From Clostridia bacterium (lineage in GTDB: Bacteria > Bacillota > Clostridia > Oscillospirales > Acutalibacteraceae), in contig JAFTWE010000005.1 in the NCBI GenBank assembly GCA_017465465.1, forward strand, positions 1 through 43,406: a stretch of 43,406 bases of DNA. The letters run 5' to 3'. Of this stretch, positions 32,321-41,365 are shown piece after piece. How positions within the stretch are numbered: position 1 is the stretch's first letter; each line of letters starts with the position of its first letter. The notes below the pieces were generated by a model that was not told where the DNA came from, searched no databases, and worked only from the letters and a program-made list of their open reading frames with translations. Made by a program: the position numbers and the translations under genes.

Positions 32321-32358
32321 AAAAAGCCCTATTTGTCAAATGACAAATAGGGCTTTTT
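32321..32358 (+). terminator. Terminator of the tRNA-Met/Glu unit
   Basis: An 18-bp perfect inverted repeat (32321-32338/32341-32358) with a two-base loop, T-run within the right arm. Confidence 0.9.
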
Positions 32359-32360
32359 GA

Positions 32361-32429
32361 ATGATATCCGTTTCTCACGAAACGAGATAAACCCAACTTC
32401 GTTGGCAGTGAAGTACGGATTTAACTTCA
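32361..32429. repeat. Cluster of small palindromes
   Basis: GTTTC/GAAAC and CCAAC/GTTGG mini-hairpins lie in a row here. The pattern resembles short palindromic repeat clusters of gut Clostridia, but only one degraded copy is present. Confidence 0.35.
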
Positions 32430-32458
32430 TTGAAAAGAAATATGATTTATGGTATAAT
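32430..32458 (+). promoter_or_regulatory. Promoter of the acetyltransferase gene
   Basis: TTGAAA (32430-32435), 17 bp, TATAAT (32453-32458). Confidence 0.75.
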
Positions 32459-32486
32459 TCTAAAAAAGGATAATTCGAGGCAATTT

Positions 32487-32930
32487 ATGGTTGAATTACG
32501 AAAGATTACAAGGGATAATTTTGAAGAAATTGTCAATTTAAAAGTCACTGAAAATCAATCAGCTTTTGTGTCAACAGTTTCACATTCTTTAGCGCAAGCT
32601 TGGTTGTATAGAAACACAGCCTTCCCATTTGCTATATATGCTAATAACACTCCCGTCGGATTTGTTATGCTGGGTTATTACGAAGAAAGAAATCAGTATA
32701 CCTTATGGAAGTTTTTAATCGATGAAAAATACCAGAATAATGGCTATGGAAAGCAAGCATTAACACTTGCTGTTAATTATTTATCTTCCAAATTCAACGC
32801 AAACGAAGTATATGTAGGAGTTTCTGACAAAAACGAAACAGCTAAGCATTTATATATGTCTTTTGGATTCAAACCAACCGGAAAAACAGAAAACGGCACA
32901 GAAGAACTAAAGTACATCTGCAAGCATTAA
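32487..32930 (+). CDS. GNAT N-acetyltransferase, spermidine acetyltransferase-like
   Basis: A 147-residue protein; ATG 32487 is chosen because upstream in-frame codons overlap the promoter. The acetyl-CoA motif is YQNNGYGKQAL (about residues 91-101, Q-x2-G-x-G), followed by YVGVSDKNETAKHLYMSFGF. The N-terminus MVELRKITRDNFEEIVNLKV and QSAFVSTVSHSLAQAWLY resemble the PaiA/BltD polyamine acetyltransferase group. It would acetylate a polyamine or other amine. The substrate is inferred by resemblance only. Confidence 0.8.
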   Translation: MVELRKITRDNFEEIVNLKVTENQSAFVSTVSHSLAQAWLYRNTAFPFAIYANNTPVGFVMLGYYEERNQYTLWKFLIDEKYQNNGYGKQALTLAVNYLSSKFNANEVYVGVSDKNETAKHLYMSFGFKPTGKTENGTEELKYICKH

Positions 32931-32968
32931 ACCTATTTCATTCACTAAAAATACAATCGGAGGAAAAT

Positions 32969-33679
32969 ATGGCAACCTACAAAAGATTACCACTTAAAAA
33001 TATTATAAACTGCCGTGACCTTGGCGGATATCCTTGCGACAGCGGCGTTACCGAGTTTGGCAGATTTCTTCGTTGCGCCATACCCGAAACTCCCGACGAA
33101 AACGATATTGTTGAGCTTCTTAAATACGGTGTAAACACAGTTATTGACTTGCGCGACGAGGCAGAGGCTCAGCGCAATCCCTCTGTATTCAAATTCCTTG
33201 ACGGGGTTGATTATCACCACATTTGCCTGCTTGAGTTTAACCCTGCAGCAGTAGAATGCTTTGGCAGAGATTTAGAAAAATCCTATGAATACAGCATTGA
33301 GCATCACAAGGCTGACTACAAAAAAGCTCTTGAAGCAATCGCAGATGCCAAAGATGGCTGTGTGATGTATCACTGCTACTTCGGTAAAGACAGAACAGGT
33401 TTGCTCTCCGTTATTCTTCTTTACATTGCAGGTGTTTGCATGGAAGATATTATTGCAGATTATCAGGTGTCCTACACCTATCTCCTACCCTTTATTCAGC
33501 GAAGATTTGCTGACGACCCCGTATGGAGCTGTGAAGAGGAGTTTTTTAAAAGCGAGGCTGATATCATTGCTCAGCTTATCGCCTTTATAAACGGCAAATA
33601 CGGCGATATTGGCGGCTATTTGAAAGACATTGGCATCAGCGACGAAACAGTGACAAAAATTAAAAAGAGATTTTTCTGA
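32969..33679 (+). CDS. Tyrosine/serine protein phosphatase
   Basis: A 236-residue protein, ATG preceded by GGAGG. The N-terminal NCRDLGGY and the P-loop CYFGKDRTGL (about residues 132-141; Cys nucleophile, Arg) identify the Tyr_phosphatase3 family. General-acid region lies near INLRDE-like VIDLRDEAEAQ. Members dephosphorylate phosphotyrosine or phosphoinositides, sometimes as secreted effectors; here no signal peptide is seen, so a cytoplasmic role is likely. Confidence 0.9.
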   Translation: MATYKRLPLKNIINCRDLGGYPCDSGVTEFGRFLRCAIPETPDENDIVELLKYGVNTVIDLRDEAEAQRNPSVFKFLDGVDYHHICLLEFNPAAVECFGRDLEKSYEYSIEHHKADYKKALEAIADAKDGCVMYHCYFGKDRTGLLSVILLYIAGVCMEDIIADYQVSYTYLLPFIQRRFADDPVWSCEEEFFKSEADIIAQLIAFINGKYGDIGGYLKDIGISDETVTKIKKRFF

Positions 33680-33686
33680 AAAAGGA

Positions 33687-33727
33687 ACGGCTTGCACAGA
33701 TTAAATTCTGCACAAGCCGTATTTTTT
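33687..33727. terminator. Bidirectional terminator between phosphatase and GH43 genes
   Basis: Stem ACGGCTTG/CAAGCCGT with inner CAGA/TCTG pairs and an AATTTAAT-type loop; a T-run follows on the plus strand. It lies between convergent genes. Confidence 0.75.
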
Positions 33728-34829
33728 ATGGTTCAACGCCGAGATATTTTCTTATGGCATATTCAATATTGTATCCCCAGTTGTCAAGCATTTGAATAAA
33801 GGTTGCGAATTTTTCAATCAAGCGATTGCCCGGTGAAATGCCCTTTACTCTGAGGGTTGAGCCTGTGTCTTCAAGCTCCACAAAAATTGCGGTTTCGTGA
33901 ATCCCCTTTTCTGAGTCAGAATAATTAGGGCTGTGAAGGCTCATCATCAATCTGCCGTCAAAGGTTTCAAAAATCGTTCCGTGACCGCCCTCATAAATAT
34001 CATTTGATGCATCATAATATAAACCTGTATAAAGTCGGCTGAACTTCTGTTTCCATTCACCGTTTATTTTGCCGTTTTTACTTTCAGCAATACCTATGGA
34101 ATAACCATGTTCTGTTACGCTTGACCAAATCATAAGAAGCTTACCCTTTGAGGTTTTGTAAAGCCAAGGGCCGTCAGTAACTCCGCCTCTTGACCAGGCA
34201 GAGCTTCTTGCGTGGAAAATCACCTTCGGTGCGCTGATAAAATGAGTTAAATCACTGCTCATTTTTGCTACAGCCATTTCGCCCTCACCCATAAAACAAG
34301 TGGTCCATTCGCACACATAAACCATCCAGGGCTGACCGTTTTCGTCAATATAAAGTGTGCCGTCAATGTTATCGGTGTCGTGGGGAGTGATATGACCGTC
34401 ACTGATTTCGACAAACGGACCTAACGGACTTTCGGATTTGAATACAGAAGTTCCTCTGAAGCCTGTTGTGCCTGATTTATATGTTGCAAAAAGGTAGAAA
34501 TTCCCCTGATAATAATGACACTCAGGCGCCCAGTAATGACCTGTGCCGTCAAAGTTTTCCGCCTTTTCGGCTTCAAAAACATTAAACGGACCTGCCCAGT
34601 TTTCAAGGTCACGGCTTACATAACAGCCATAACCTGCCACAGTTGAAGCACCGGTGCCGTACATATAATATAGACCGTCATAAGCCAAAACAGACGGGTC
34701 GCGGATTGCGATATCCTCTGTTTTAATAACGAAGTTAAATTGCTGTTCATTTTCCTCGGCATAAGTAAACATTGAAACACAAGACAGCATAAATATCACA
34801 CTCAATAATACAGACAAAATCTTTTTCAT
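33726..34829 (-). CDS. Secreted glycoside hydrolase family 43 protein
   Basis: A 367-residue protein, ATG preceded by AAGGAGG. Residues 1-24 are a signal peptide ending TYA before EEN. The five-bladed GH43 propeller is clear: general base Asp in AIRDPSVL (about 44), pKa-modulating Asp in NIDGTLY (about 154), and the third site at GVTDGPWLY (about 217), where many GH43 enzymes have Glu (EGP). Likely substrates are arabinan or arabinoxylan side chains, released outside the cell. There is no carbohydrate-binding module or cell-wall anchor, and no sugar transporter next to it. The Asp at the third site may be normal for its subfamily. Confidence 0.87.
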   Translation of the reverse strand: MKKILSVLLSVIFMLSCVSMFTYAEENEQQFNFVIKTEDIAIRDPSVLAYDGLYYMYGTGASTVAGYGCYVSRDLENWAGPFNVFEAEKAENFDGTGHYWAPECHYYQGNFYLFATYKSGTTGFRGTSVFKSESPLGPFVEISDGHITPHDTDNIDGTLYIDENGQPWMVYVCEWTTCFMGEGEMAVAKMSSDLTHFISAPKVIFHARSSAWSRGGVTDGPWLYKTSKGKLLMIWSSVTEHGYSIGIAESKNGKINGEWKQKFSRLYTGLYYDASNDIYEGGHGTIFETFDGRLMMSLHSPNYSDSEKGIHETAIFVELEDTGSTLRVKGISPGNRLIEKFATFIQMLDNWGYNIEYAIRKYLGVEP

Positions 34830-34930
34830 GTGAATTCCTCCTTTTCTTTTTTACAATATCACAAAAAACCTTTACGGTCAACAAAAAAGCAGATTTATAT
34901 CAAAAATCAAAATATAAACCTGCTTTTTAA

Positions 34931-37900
34931 TTATTTTTTCTTTTTCTCTTTTTTGATTACTATTTTGTCAAACGCCGCAAGAAGACCGGGTAATATGAAA
35001 AGGATAAGCACTGTTGCACTCAGGCAACCGATTGAAACAGTAGTGCAAATCTGACCGATTGTGGGGTTACCGAAGAAATTACCCACAATAGCAGTGATAA
35101 TAATCATAATAAGCCCTGAGGTAAGGATAGTATGCGAAGAGCCTTTATACGCCGCATCCAGAGCCTCTTTAACTCCCATTTTCTTTCGGTTTTCAACATA
35201 ATAATTGGTAAACAGAATACCGTAATCTATCGTAGCACCCATCAGGATACACTCAACAATCAAAAGCGCAAGGAAATAAATGCTGATTCCCCTAAGGCCG
35301 ATGATAGACACCGTAACATAAACACCGCATTGAACAAGGAAAACAAGAATTGCGGGAATTGACAAAGAGCGGAAAGCAATTGCAACCACCACAAAAATTG
35401 CCAGCGCTGTGAGCAGAGTGATAAACAACAGCTCCTTATCGAAGCTTTGCTGCATTTCATAGCTCATTGCAGAATTACCGATAAGATATACTTCACCGCT
35501 GAGTTCTTTTTCACATCGCTCACTTAAATCTGAAAGGAACTGAGTTGTTTCCTCTGATTCATCAGAATACACGCTTGAAATCACTAAACGGGAATATTTG
35601 GGTGACACAAGCTGAGCCTTACCGTCGGTGAGCTGTTTTTCGGCATCGGCAAGTGCAGCTCTCATTTCTTCATTGAGAACCTGCTCAAATCTTGAATCCT
35701 TAAGCACATTATTAACAAGGTGATTAAACAATGACTCGGTGGTCATAGTCCATTTTTCATCGCTGTTATTTACCCCTGCATAGTAAAGATACATAAGAGA
35801 AATTGTGTTTTCGTTTATATCTTCACTTATGCCGTCAAACATCTGAGCCATATCCTTCGGAGAATAGCTTTCGCCCGAAATTACTGCATCCACCAATGTT
35901 TCTGCCGCGGGGAGAAGCTTTGCGGTGTTTTCATCAAACTGCGATGAAAAAGCGTCATTTGTGAGCACGTGAGTATTGATAAAACTCAGGAAATCCTGAA
36001 TACTCATTTTCCAAGACGAGGTATCACCGTGAAGGCTTGTGTAAAGCACATAAAGCTGTTGTGCCTGTGACGGCTCCATTCCCGTAAGCTCAGCCAAGCC
36101 GTCAGGAGTGAACGCTGTTGATTTAACAGAGGCATTGACAAGCTTCTGAGCTGTGGTCATCATTTCGGCTGATGACGGGTCAGCCATTGCAGAAACAAGC
36201 TCTTTATTTTCACCAAGGAAATTCATAAGAGAATAAACAGAAGCCTTCCACTCCCCTGCTTTTTCATCAGCTTCGTTAATTGCATAAAGAATTTTGAGCA
36301 TTTCTGCATCCATTGAAAGCAGCTTCGCAAGCTCATCACAGGATAACTGCTTTGAGCCGAGGCTTCCTTTCAAAAGGGGCTGGAGAGCAGAAAGCATTTT
36401 AATCTGTGAAGCTGTTTCATCATTAAAATAAGCTGAAAATGCAGGATTTTCAGAAAGCTCGATTGCAAGAGAAGCAAACTCACTTACGGTTATGGGGTCA
36501 GGGTTATAATCAGGCTGTGATGCAAAATAATAAGCAAAAAGCATCTTCGCCATTTCCTCTTCAATGCCAAGCATAGAGGCAAATTCCTTAGCGGTGCAAG
36601 GCTTAGTCATTTTATTGGCATCGGCAAAAAGCTGAAGCTGACTCAACTGAGAAAGGGTTTCTTTATCAAACATTGAGCCGTAGGTTTTGTCTTTAGCGAC
36701 CTCGTTTATAACAAAATCAGCAAAAACCGCCAAGGTCATTTTGTCAACAGATACACCGCCGTTTTGGGTGAAATAATAGAGATAAAGATTTTTTATATCA
36801 TCGCTTTTCATACCGAAAATTTTGGCAAGCTCGTCAGCCGTCATTGGCTTTGTGAGGCTGTCGGCATCTGAAAAAGCAGAGAGTATTGAAAGATTGCCGC
36901 TCATTTCGCCGCCGTCCATATACGAAGCAAAAAGCTCGTTATCGGCATTTTTCGACACAAAGTCAAGCATTTCACCGGCAGTCAGATTTTTTGCTTTTCC
37001 GTCGGTATGGTACGTATAATAAAGCATTTTGAAAACACTTGCATCAAGAGGCATATCCCCCGCCATAGCCTTGATTGACTGAGCCATTTCATCTGCTGTG
37101 CAGGGCTTTGCAAGCATTGTGGAATAACCCATAACAGATTTGATTTTTTCATCCTTTTCAAGGTCGTTTGCAATTTTTGCAACTGCCTCCTCGTCCTTGG
37201 TTTCATAAACCATAACGAGCATATTCTCTTTAGGAAAAACTGCGGCAACAGGGTCTTCGTCGGTCAGGGTATAGGCAATGGCCGTTGAGCCCTGCAAAAT
37301 ATAACTACCAACAAAAAGGAACACGAAGAAAATCGCTACGCCCGCTCTCATTTTGTAACTGAATGAAGCAAGCTTACCCATAGGAACGTGAAGCTCTTTT
37401 TTGGCTGTTTTTTCTATGAGCTTATCAAACATCAGGATAATTGCAGGCATAGCGGTGAGAATGCACACCATACTCAATGCAACGCCCTTAGCAAGAACAA
37501 GGCCTAAATCAAAGCCGATTTTAAAGCTCATAAACAACAGCGCAAGAAGACCTACAACCGTAGTGAGAGAGCTTGATGCTATTGAAGAAAAAGCTTGAAC
37601 AAGAGCACTTTTCATTGCTTCAACAGGATTGCTTATCTGCGCCTTTTCCTGACGGTAACGGTTAATGAGAATTATGGAATAGTCCATTGATAAAACAAGC
37701 TGTAAAATTGCAGAAATAGAAAATGTTATGCTTGAAATTGAGCCAAGGATTATGTTTGTTCCCATATTGATTGCAATGGCAATACCGATTGCCGCAAGAA
37801 AAAGAATGGGCTCAATCCACGAGCCGCACATAATCAGAAGAATTATAATAAGCATTAAAACTGCAACCGCCGCAATCCACAAAGGCAAATCAGGAAGGCT

Positions 37901-38353
37901 TGTATCGCCGTTGCGCCAAACTACTTCGTAATCGGCAAACCGTTCTTCCAGAGCGGCTTCAATGGCCGCCTCCTCTTCCCCTCCATAAGCGCAATCAATA
38001 TTCAGCGTGTAAAGGGTATGATTATCTTTATTATAATCGGGGCTTTCGGGGTCATAGGTAACACTTGCTACATTTTCAATTTCACCTAAGGCAGAAAGAA
38101 TCTGTGACTTTTCTTCCTGCTTAAGGTCAGTGAACATAACCCTTATGTATGAGGGCTGTTCCATTGCAGGAAACTCCTCGTTCATAATATCCATACCGAT
38201 TTTCATCGGAGAATCATCAGAGAGGTATTTGGTCATATCCTCATTGATTTCTACCTGAGTCATAAGACCTACGCACACCACTGTAAGTGCCAGCATCACT
38301 GCAAGCACAATCTTTCTTTTTTCAACTATTAAATTTGCAATTTTTTTAAGCAT
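34931..38353 (-). CDS. MMPL/RND-family transporter with a repeat-rich extracytoplasmic domain
   Basis: A 1140-residue membrane protein. One helix at the N-terminus, a small outer domain (about 35-155), then a sterol-sensing-like helix bundle (about 156-355; SMDYSIILINRYRQE) and a matching bundle at the C-terminus (about 975-1135; GATIDYGILFTNYY). Such pumps move lipids or hydrophobic drugs using ion gradients. Between the bundles lies a very large outer loop (about 360-970). Residues ~416-915 consist of six degenerate repeats of about 80 residues, each starting like (K)P-x-TA-x-ELA and containing LY-x-YY. This is far longer than the usual second loop. It is transcribed alone from a promoter at 38385. 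Confidence 0.9.
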   Translation of the reverse strand: MLKKIANLIVEKRKIVLAVMLALTVVCVGLMTQVEINEDMTKYLSDDSPMKIGMDIMNEEFPAMEQPSYIRVMFTDLKQEEKSQILSALGEIENVASVTYDPESPDYNKDNHTLYTLNIDCAYGGEEEAAIEAALEERFADYEVVWRNGDTSLPDLPLWIAAVAVLMLIIILLIMCGSWIEPILFLAAIGIAIAINMGTNIILGSISSITFSISAILQLVLSMDYSIILINRYRQEKAQISNPVEAMKSALVQAFSSIASSSLTTVVGLLALLFMSFKIGFDLGLVLAKGVALSMVCILTAMPAIILMFDKLIEKTAKKELHVPMGKLASFSYKMRAGVAIFFVFLFVGSYILQGSTAIAYTLTDEDPVAAVFPKENMLVMVYETKDEEAVAKIANDLEKDEKIKSVMGYSTMLAKPCTADEMAQSIKAMAGDMPLDASVFKMLYYTYHTDGKAKNLTAGEMLDFVSKNADNELFASYMDGGEMSGNLSILSAFSDADSLTKPMTADELAKIFGMKSDDIKNLYLYYFTQNGGVSVDKMTLAVFADFVINEVAKDKTYGSMFDKETLSQLSQLQLFADANKMTKPCTAKEFASMLGIEEEMAKMLFAYYFASQPDYNPDPITVSEFASLAIELSENPAFSAYFNDETASQIKMLSALQPLLKGSLGSKQLSCDELAKLLSMDAEMLKILYAINEADEKAGEWKASVYSLMNFLGENKELVSAMADPSSAEMMTTAQKLVNASVKSTAFTPDGLAELTGMEPSQAQQLYVLYTSLHGDTSSWKMSIQDFLSFINTHVLTNDAFSSQFDENTAKLLPAAETLVDAVISGESYSPKDMAQMFDGISEDINENTISLMYLYYAGVNNSDEKWTMTTESLFNHLVNNVLKDSRFEQVLNEEMRAALADAEKQLTDGKAQLVSPKYSRLVISSVYSDESEETTQFLSDLSERCEKELSGEVYLIGNSAMSYEMQQSFDKELLFITLLTALAIFVVVAIAFRSLSIPAILVFLVQCGVYVTVSIIGLRGISIYFLALLIVECILMGATIDYGILFTNYYVENRKKMGVKEALDAAYKGSSHTILTSGLIMIIITAIVGNFFGNPTIGQICTTVSIGCLSATVLILFILPGLLAAFDKIVIKKEKKKK
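35609..37108 (-). repeat. Six degenerate ~80-residue tandem repeats within the MMPL gene
   Basis: Repeat starts, in protein residues: 416 (KPCTADEMA), 502 (KPMTADELA), 584 (KPCTAKEFA), 669 (QLSCDELA), 748 (FTPDGLAELTG), 830 (YSPKDMAQMF). Each is followed by an LY/YY helix, a segment like MT-x3-F-x-x-F, then a partly conserved FxxxFxxET/N end. DNA-level identity is low, so the array is old. Confidence 0.8.
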
Positions 38354-38384
38354 AGCTAAACCCTCTTACAATTTACATAGCTTG

Positions 38385-38414
38385 ATTATAAACCTTAATC
38401 CCGTATTAAATCAA
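38385..38414 (-). promoter_or_regulatory. Promoter of the MMPL gene
   Basis: Minus strand TTGATT (38409-38414), 18 bp, TATAAT (38385-38390). Confidence 0.65.
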
Positions 38415-38446
38415 TAACTTCAACAAAAGTTTACATTTCGTTCAAA

Positions 38447-38478
38447 ATTAAAGCATCACCGAAAAATCCGATGATGCT
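38447..38478 (-). terminator. Terminator of the DMT transporter gene
   Basis: AGCATCATCGG pairs with the following CGGTGATGCT on the minus strand (loop ATTTTT), then TTAATTTT. Confidence 0.65.
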
Positions 38479-38482
38479 AAAG

Positions 38483-39361
38483 CTATCTTTTTTTACTGAT
38501 TGTGATTTCATTCCAGAGTGTAAAGCCTAAAATCAAAGCTCCGCCGACAACCTGCGGCAAGGTCATTGTTTCACCAAGAATCAATACCGACACAAGAACC
38601 GCAACCAACGGGTCTATGTAGCTGAGAATTGCCGCCTTCTGCCCCGGCAATTCCTTGAGAGAAGAAAAATACAGACAATAAGTGATACCGGTATGAACAA
38701 AGCCCACAATTAGAAGATTTATCCAGCCCTTGCCGTTAAGTGAAGCAAGATTAACTCCGCTTGTTAAAAGCACATACGGCACAAGCACAATTACCGCCGC
38801 CAAAAACTGCAAAAAGGTTCTGTGAATTCCGTCAACATTTTTGATAAACTTATTAAGCAGAATAACCGTTGCATACAAAACAGCTGCACCAAGACCGAAT
38901 AAAATTCCCGTAAAGTGACTGCTGCCCTGGCTCAAATCGCCTATACCCGTTATAAGCACAATGCCGAGAGTTGACATTCCGAAGCAAATCCATTGCTTGA
39001 CAGTCATTTTTTCTTTAAACAAAATCGGGCAGGCAACCGTTACAATAACAGGGGCAAAATAATAGCTCAGCGTTGCTACCGAAACTGTGGTGTATTTATA
39101 AGCCTGAAAAAGTAAAATCCAGTTAAAACCCATTGCTACACCGGAAGCCAGAAGCAACGGAATTTCTTTTTTGATTTTAGCAAAAGGGATTTTCTGCTTG
39201 GTTATTAGCAAAAATCCGCCAATCATCACCGCAGCCATAACCGCACGGTAAAGTGCAAGCTCCCCTGATGACAAGGGAATATTTCTGACAAACAATCCCA
39301 AGGAGCCGAAAACAGCCATTGAAACAATGAGCATCAGCCTTGGATTTTTAAACAGCTTCAT
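38483..39361 (-). CDS. DMT-superfamily (EamA) transporter
   Basis: A 292-residue protein with ten predicted helices in two EamA repeats (about 5-135 and 150-285). Family motifs: RAVMAAVMIGGFLL, ATLSYYFAPVIVTVACPILFKEKMT at the end of the first repeat and KAAILSYIDPLVAVLVSVLILGETMT at the end of the second. Such proteins export amino acids or other metabolites; the substrate is unknown. ATG is preceded by AGGAG. Confidence 0.9.
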   Translation of the reverse strand: MKLFKNPRLMLIVSMAVFGSLGLFVRNIPLSSGELALYRAVMAAVMIGGFLLITKQKIPFAKIKKEIPLLLASGVAMGFNWILLFQAYKYTTVSVATLSYYFAPVIVTVACPILFKEKMTVKQWICFGMSTLGIVLITGIGDLSQGSSHFTGILFGLGAAVLYATVILLNKFIKNVDGIHRTFLQFLAAVIVLVPYVLLTSGVNLASLNGKGWINLLIVGFVHTGITYCLYFSSLKELPGQKAAILSYIDPLVAVLVSVLILGETMTLPQVVGGALILGFTLWNEITISKKR

Positions 39362-39603
39362 AAGTGTACTCCTGATTTTAATTTCAAAAATACAATATCA
39401 CCAAACACTCCATTAGTCAAGGATTTTGATTATCCTCATAAATTTCTCACTTGACTTAAATTCAACTGACCGGTCACAATAAAGCACTAAATAATACCGC
39501 GCCCAAAACAACAGCAAATCTTTTTGAAGAATTTTCTTAATCAAAAGTAATACTAAAATAATTATAATTGTTTTATACATTTACTGCTTAACATACTGTG
39601 TGA
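39362..39603. other. AT-rich intergenic region, no gene seen
   Basis: Only a 10-bp palindrome TGACCGGTCA (39467-39476) stands out. A possible plus-strand -10 (TATTAT, 39604-39609) for the next gene lies at its end. Confidence 0.5.
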
Positions 39604-39631
39604 TATTATATTGCCACAGGAGGTCGAAAAA

Positions 39632-40684
39632 ATGAAGTATGAAAACGCAAGAGATGTTTTACCGTCACATCTTTTAAAACAATTACAAAAATATATTCAA
39701 GGCAGACTTGTTTATGTCCCTTCCGACGGTGTGCGCAAACCGTGGGGCGAAGCTTCGGGATACAAACATACCCTAAATCAAAGAAATCGTGACATAAGAA
39801 ACAAATTTGTCGAAGGCGCCTCAACAGATGAACTTGCAAACCGGTTTTTTCTTGCTCCTGAAACAATCAAAAAAATTGTATATACTAAAAAGGACGATGA
39901 TTTAACTGTGAAAAAGTTACCCGAAACAATGCCCGATTATATTATTAAGAAATCAAGCCAACCAATATTTGAAGTTAAATGCGAAAGCATCCGTGGATGG
40001 GAAATTGTACCAAAACTCGGTGAAGCAGTTTCTTTTGCCCGATATGTTTATCCCCAAAAAACAATCCGGGATATTGTTGATTTAAAAGTTATCGGCAAAG
40101 CTAAAATTCACGGAATTGATTGTGTGCGTATAGAGGCACATCAATACAGCACCGAACATCAATCTGACACCTATGATAAAACCAACTATTTTGCCGCTCA
40201 GTGCACCGATACGCACACACGACTGCTCGCTGAGTGGCACGAAGAAGAAGATATTCTTAAACAAACCACTTTTATGGACGGTGACATCTTTTTTGATGCT
40301 TTTGGGTGCGGAAAAAACAATATCGGAAGAGAGATTTATTTATCACCAAAGCAAACAATTAAAAAGAACGATAACGAAGTAACAATTATGGCCGACGACT
40401 CGTATTATGATGTTGTGGGAAGATATACTGTTACAATAAATAATCAATATTACGATACTGTTTTAATTGTTGACATTGAATCTTATAAAGACGGAATAGT
40501 AACAGAAGAATACATTGACCATAACGGTAAATCCGTGCTTTTCCGAAGATATAACCGTATTGACTGGAAATTTGACAAATACAAAAAACTTTGGACTGAG
40601 ATTTTACCGGAAGCAGATTGCATCACAGTTAACGGAGAAATCTTTGTGCATTGGGTCGATTCAATTTCAGACTATATCGCATAA
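39632..40684 (+). CDS. CD3324-like HTH protein with long C-terminal domain
   Basis: A 350-residue protein; ATG 39632 follows AGGAGG. Residues 1-90 match the CD3324 family: MKYENARDVLPSHLLKQLQKY, a WGE-x-SGYK block and a Mor-like helix-turn-helix (STDELANRFFLAPETIKKIVY). Family members usually end soon after this. Here about 260 extra residues form a strand-rich domain (YDVVGRYTVTINNQYYDTVLIVDIESY, VTEEYIDHNGKSVLFRRYNRIDW) with conserved-looking Trp and Tyr but no named fold. A ligand-sensing or effector role for it is speculation. It is monocistronic, and a hairpin follows at 40687-40725. Confidence 0.7.
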   Translation: MKYENARDVLPSHLLKQLQKYIQGRLVYVPSDGVRKPWGEASGYKHTLNQRNRDIRNKFVEGASTDELANRFFLAPETIKKIVYTKKDDDLTVKKLPETMPDYIIKKSSQPIFEVKCESIRGWEIVPKLGEAVSFARYVYPQKTIRDIVDLKVIGKAKIHGIDCVRIEAHQYSTEHQSDTYDKTNYFAAQCTDTHTRLLAEWHEEEDILKQTTFMDGDIFFDAFGCGKNNIGREIYLSPKQTIKKNDNEVTIMADDSYYDVVGRYTVTINNQYYDTVLIVDIESYKDGIVTEEYIDHNGKSVLFRRYNRIDWKFDKYKKLWTEILPEADCITVNGEIFVHWVDSISDYIA

Positions 40685-40686
40685 CG

Positions 40687-40725
40687 AAATCAGCCTTCGG
40701 CAAGGACATCCCTGTCGGAGGCTGA
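40687..40725. terminator. Bidirectional terminator between CD3324-like and doc genes
   Basis: ATCAGCCT pairs with AGGCTGAT across an imperfect inner stem; it lies between convergent genes. Confidence 0.6.
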
Positions 40726-40729
40726 TAAG

Positions 40730-41104
40730 TTATTTATTCTCAATAATCCACTCAAGCAAATCGTCGTAATTCATTTCACCAGAGGCAACCGCTAACCCAA
40801 CCCTTGCGACATCATCAACTGTGGGGTGAATTTTAATTCCGTTAACCTCAAGAAATGTCAACAGCACATACATTCCGATACGCTTATTACCGTCAACAAA
40901 AGCGTGATTAGAAATCAAAGTATACCCTATCCGCGCACCTTTTTCCTCTTTAGTAGGATACAATTCCTCTCCGTCAAAGGTCTGAAAAGCCGATTCCAAC
41001 GCGCTGTCAAGCAAATCAAAATCGCGTATATTAGGGTCGCCACCTGTTTCTTCAGTGATTAGCTTATGAAGCAAAAGCACCTTTTCCTTACTGAACTTTA
41101 TCAT
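40730..41104 (-). CDS. doc: Death-on-curing (Doc/Fic) family toxin
   Basis: A 124-residue Fic-fold protein. The catalytic motif is HAFVDGNKRIGMYVLLTFL (about residues 66-84), which fits the Doc form HxFx(D/N)GNKR. Doc toxins phosphorylate elongation factor EF-Tu and stop translation; other Fic proteins transfer AMP. The start overlaps the antitoxin stop by ATGA, so the two are coupled. The flanking genes show no other plasmid traits. Confidence 0.9.
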   Translation of the reverse strand: MIKFSKEKVLLLHKLITEETGGDPNIRDFDLLDSALESAFQTFDGEELYPTKEEKGARIGYTLISNHAFVDGNKRIGMYVLLTFLEVNGIKIHPTVDDVARVGLAVASGEMNYDDLLEWIIENK

Positions 41105-41343
41105 TTTGCAAGCTCCTCAAATGCACGGTGATATTTTTTCAAAACTCTCGCGGCAACAAAATCTATTTTCTCATCTGCTGTCATTTCTATAACTGCGTCT
41201 TGCTCCAAGTCCACTAATCTGTACTTAGGTTTGTTATTTTTAAAAATATATACCTCGCCGTTTTTATCAACAAGACGGGCAACTTTTGAAAAATTCTGAT
41301 TAGCTTCAGAAATGGAAACCATCTGATTGGTATTTATATTCAT
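41101..41343 (-). CDS. phd: Phd/YefM-family antitoxin
   Basis: An 80-residue protein; ATG 41341-41343 follows GGAGGTG and is chosen over an upstream ATG without a ribosome binding site. The Phd fold is seen in MVSISEANQNFSKVARLVDKNGEVYIFKNNKPKYRLVDLE. The C-terminal ~30 residues would wrap the Doc toxin. It binds its own operator; an inverted repeat flanks the -35 box. Confidence 0.88.
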   Translation of the reverse strand: MNINTNQMVSISEANQNFSKVARLVDKNGEVYIFKNNKPKYRLVDLEQDAVIEMTADEKIDFVAARVLKKYHRAFEELAK

Positions 41344-41365
41344 AAAAGCACCTCCATACACTTAT

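Noticed and set aside
32001..32360. 119-codon frame across tatD end and two tRNA genes
   Set aside because: It overlaps two complete tRNA genes, a terminator and a promoter.
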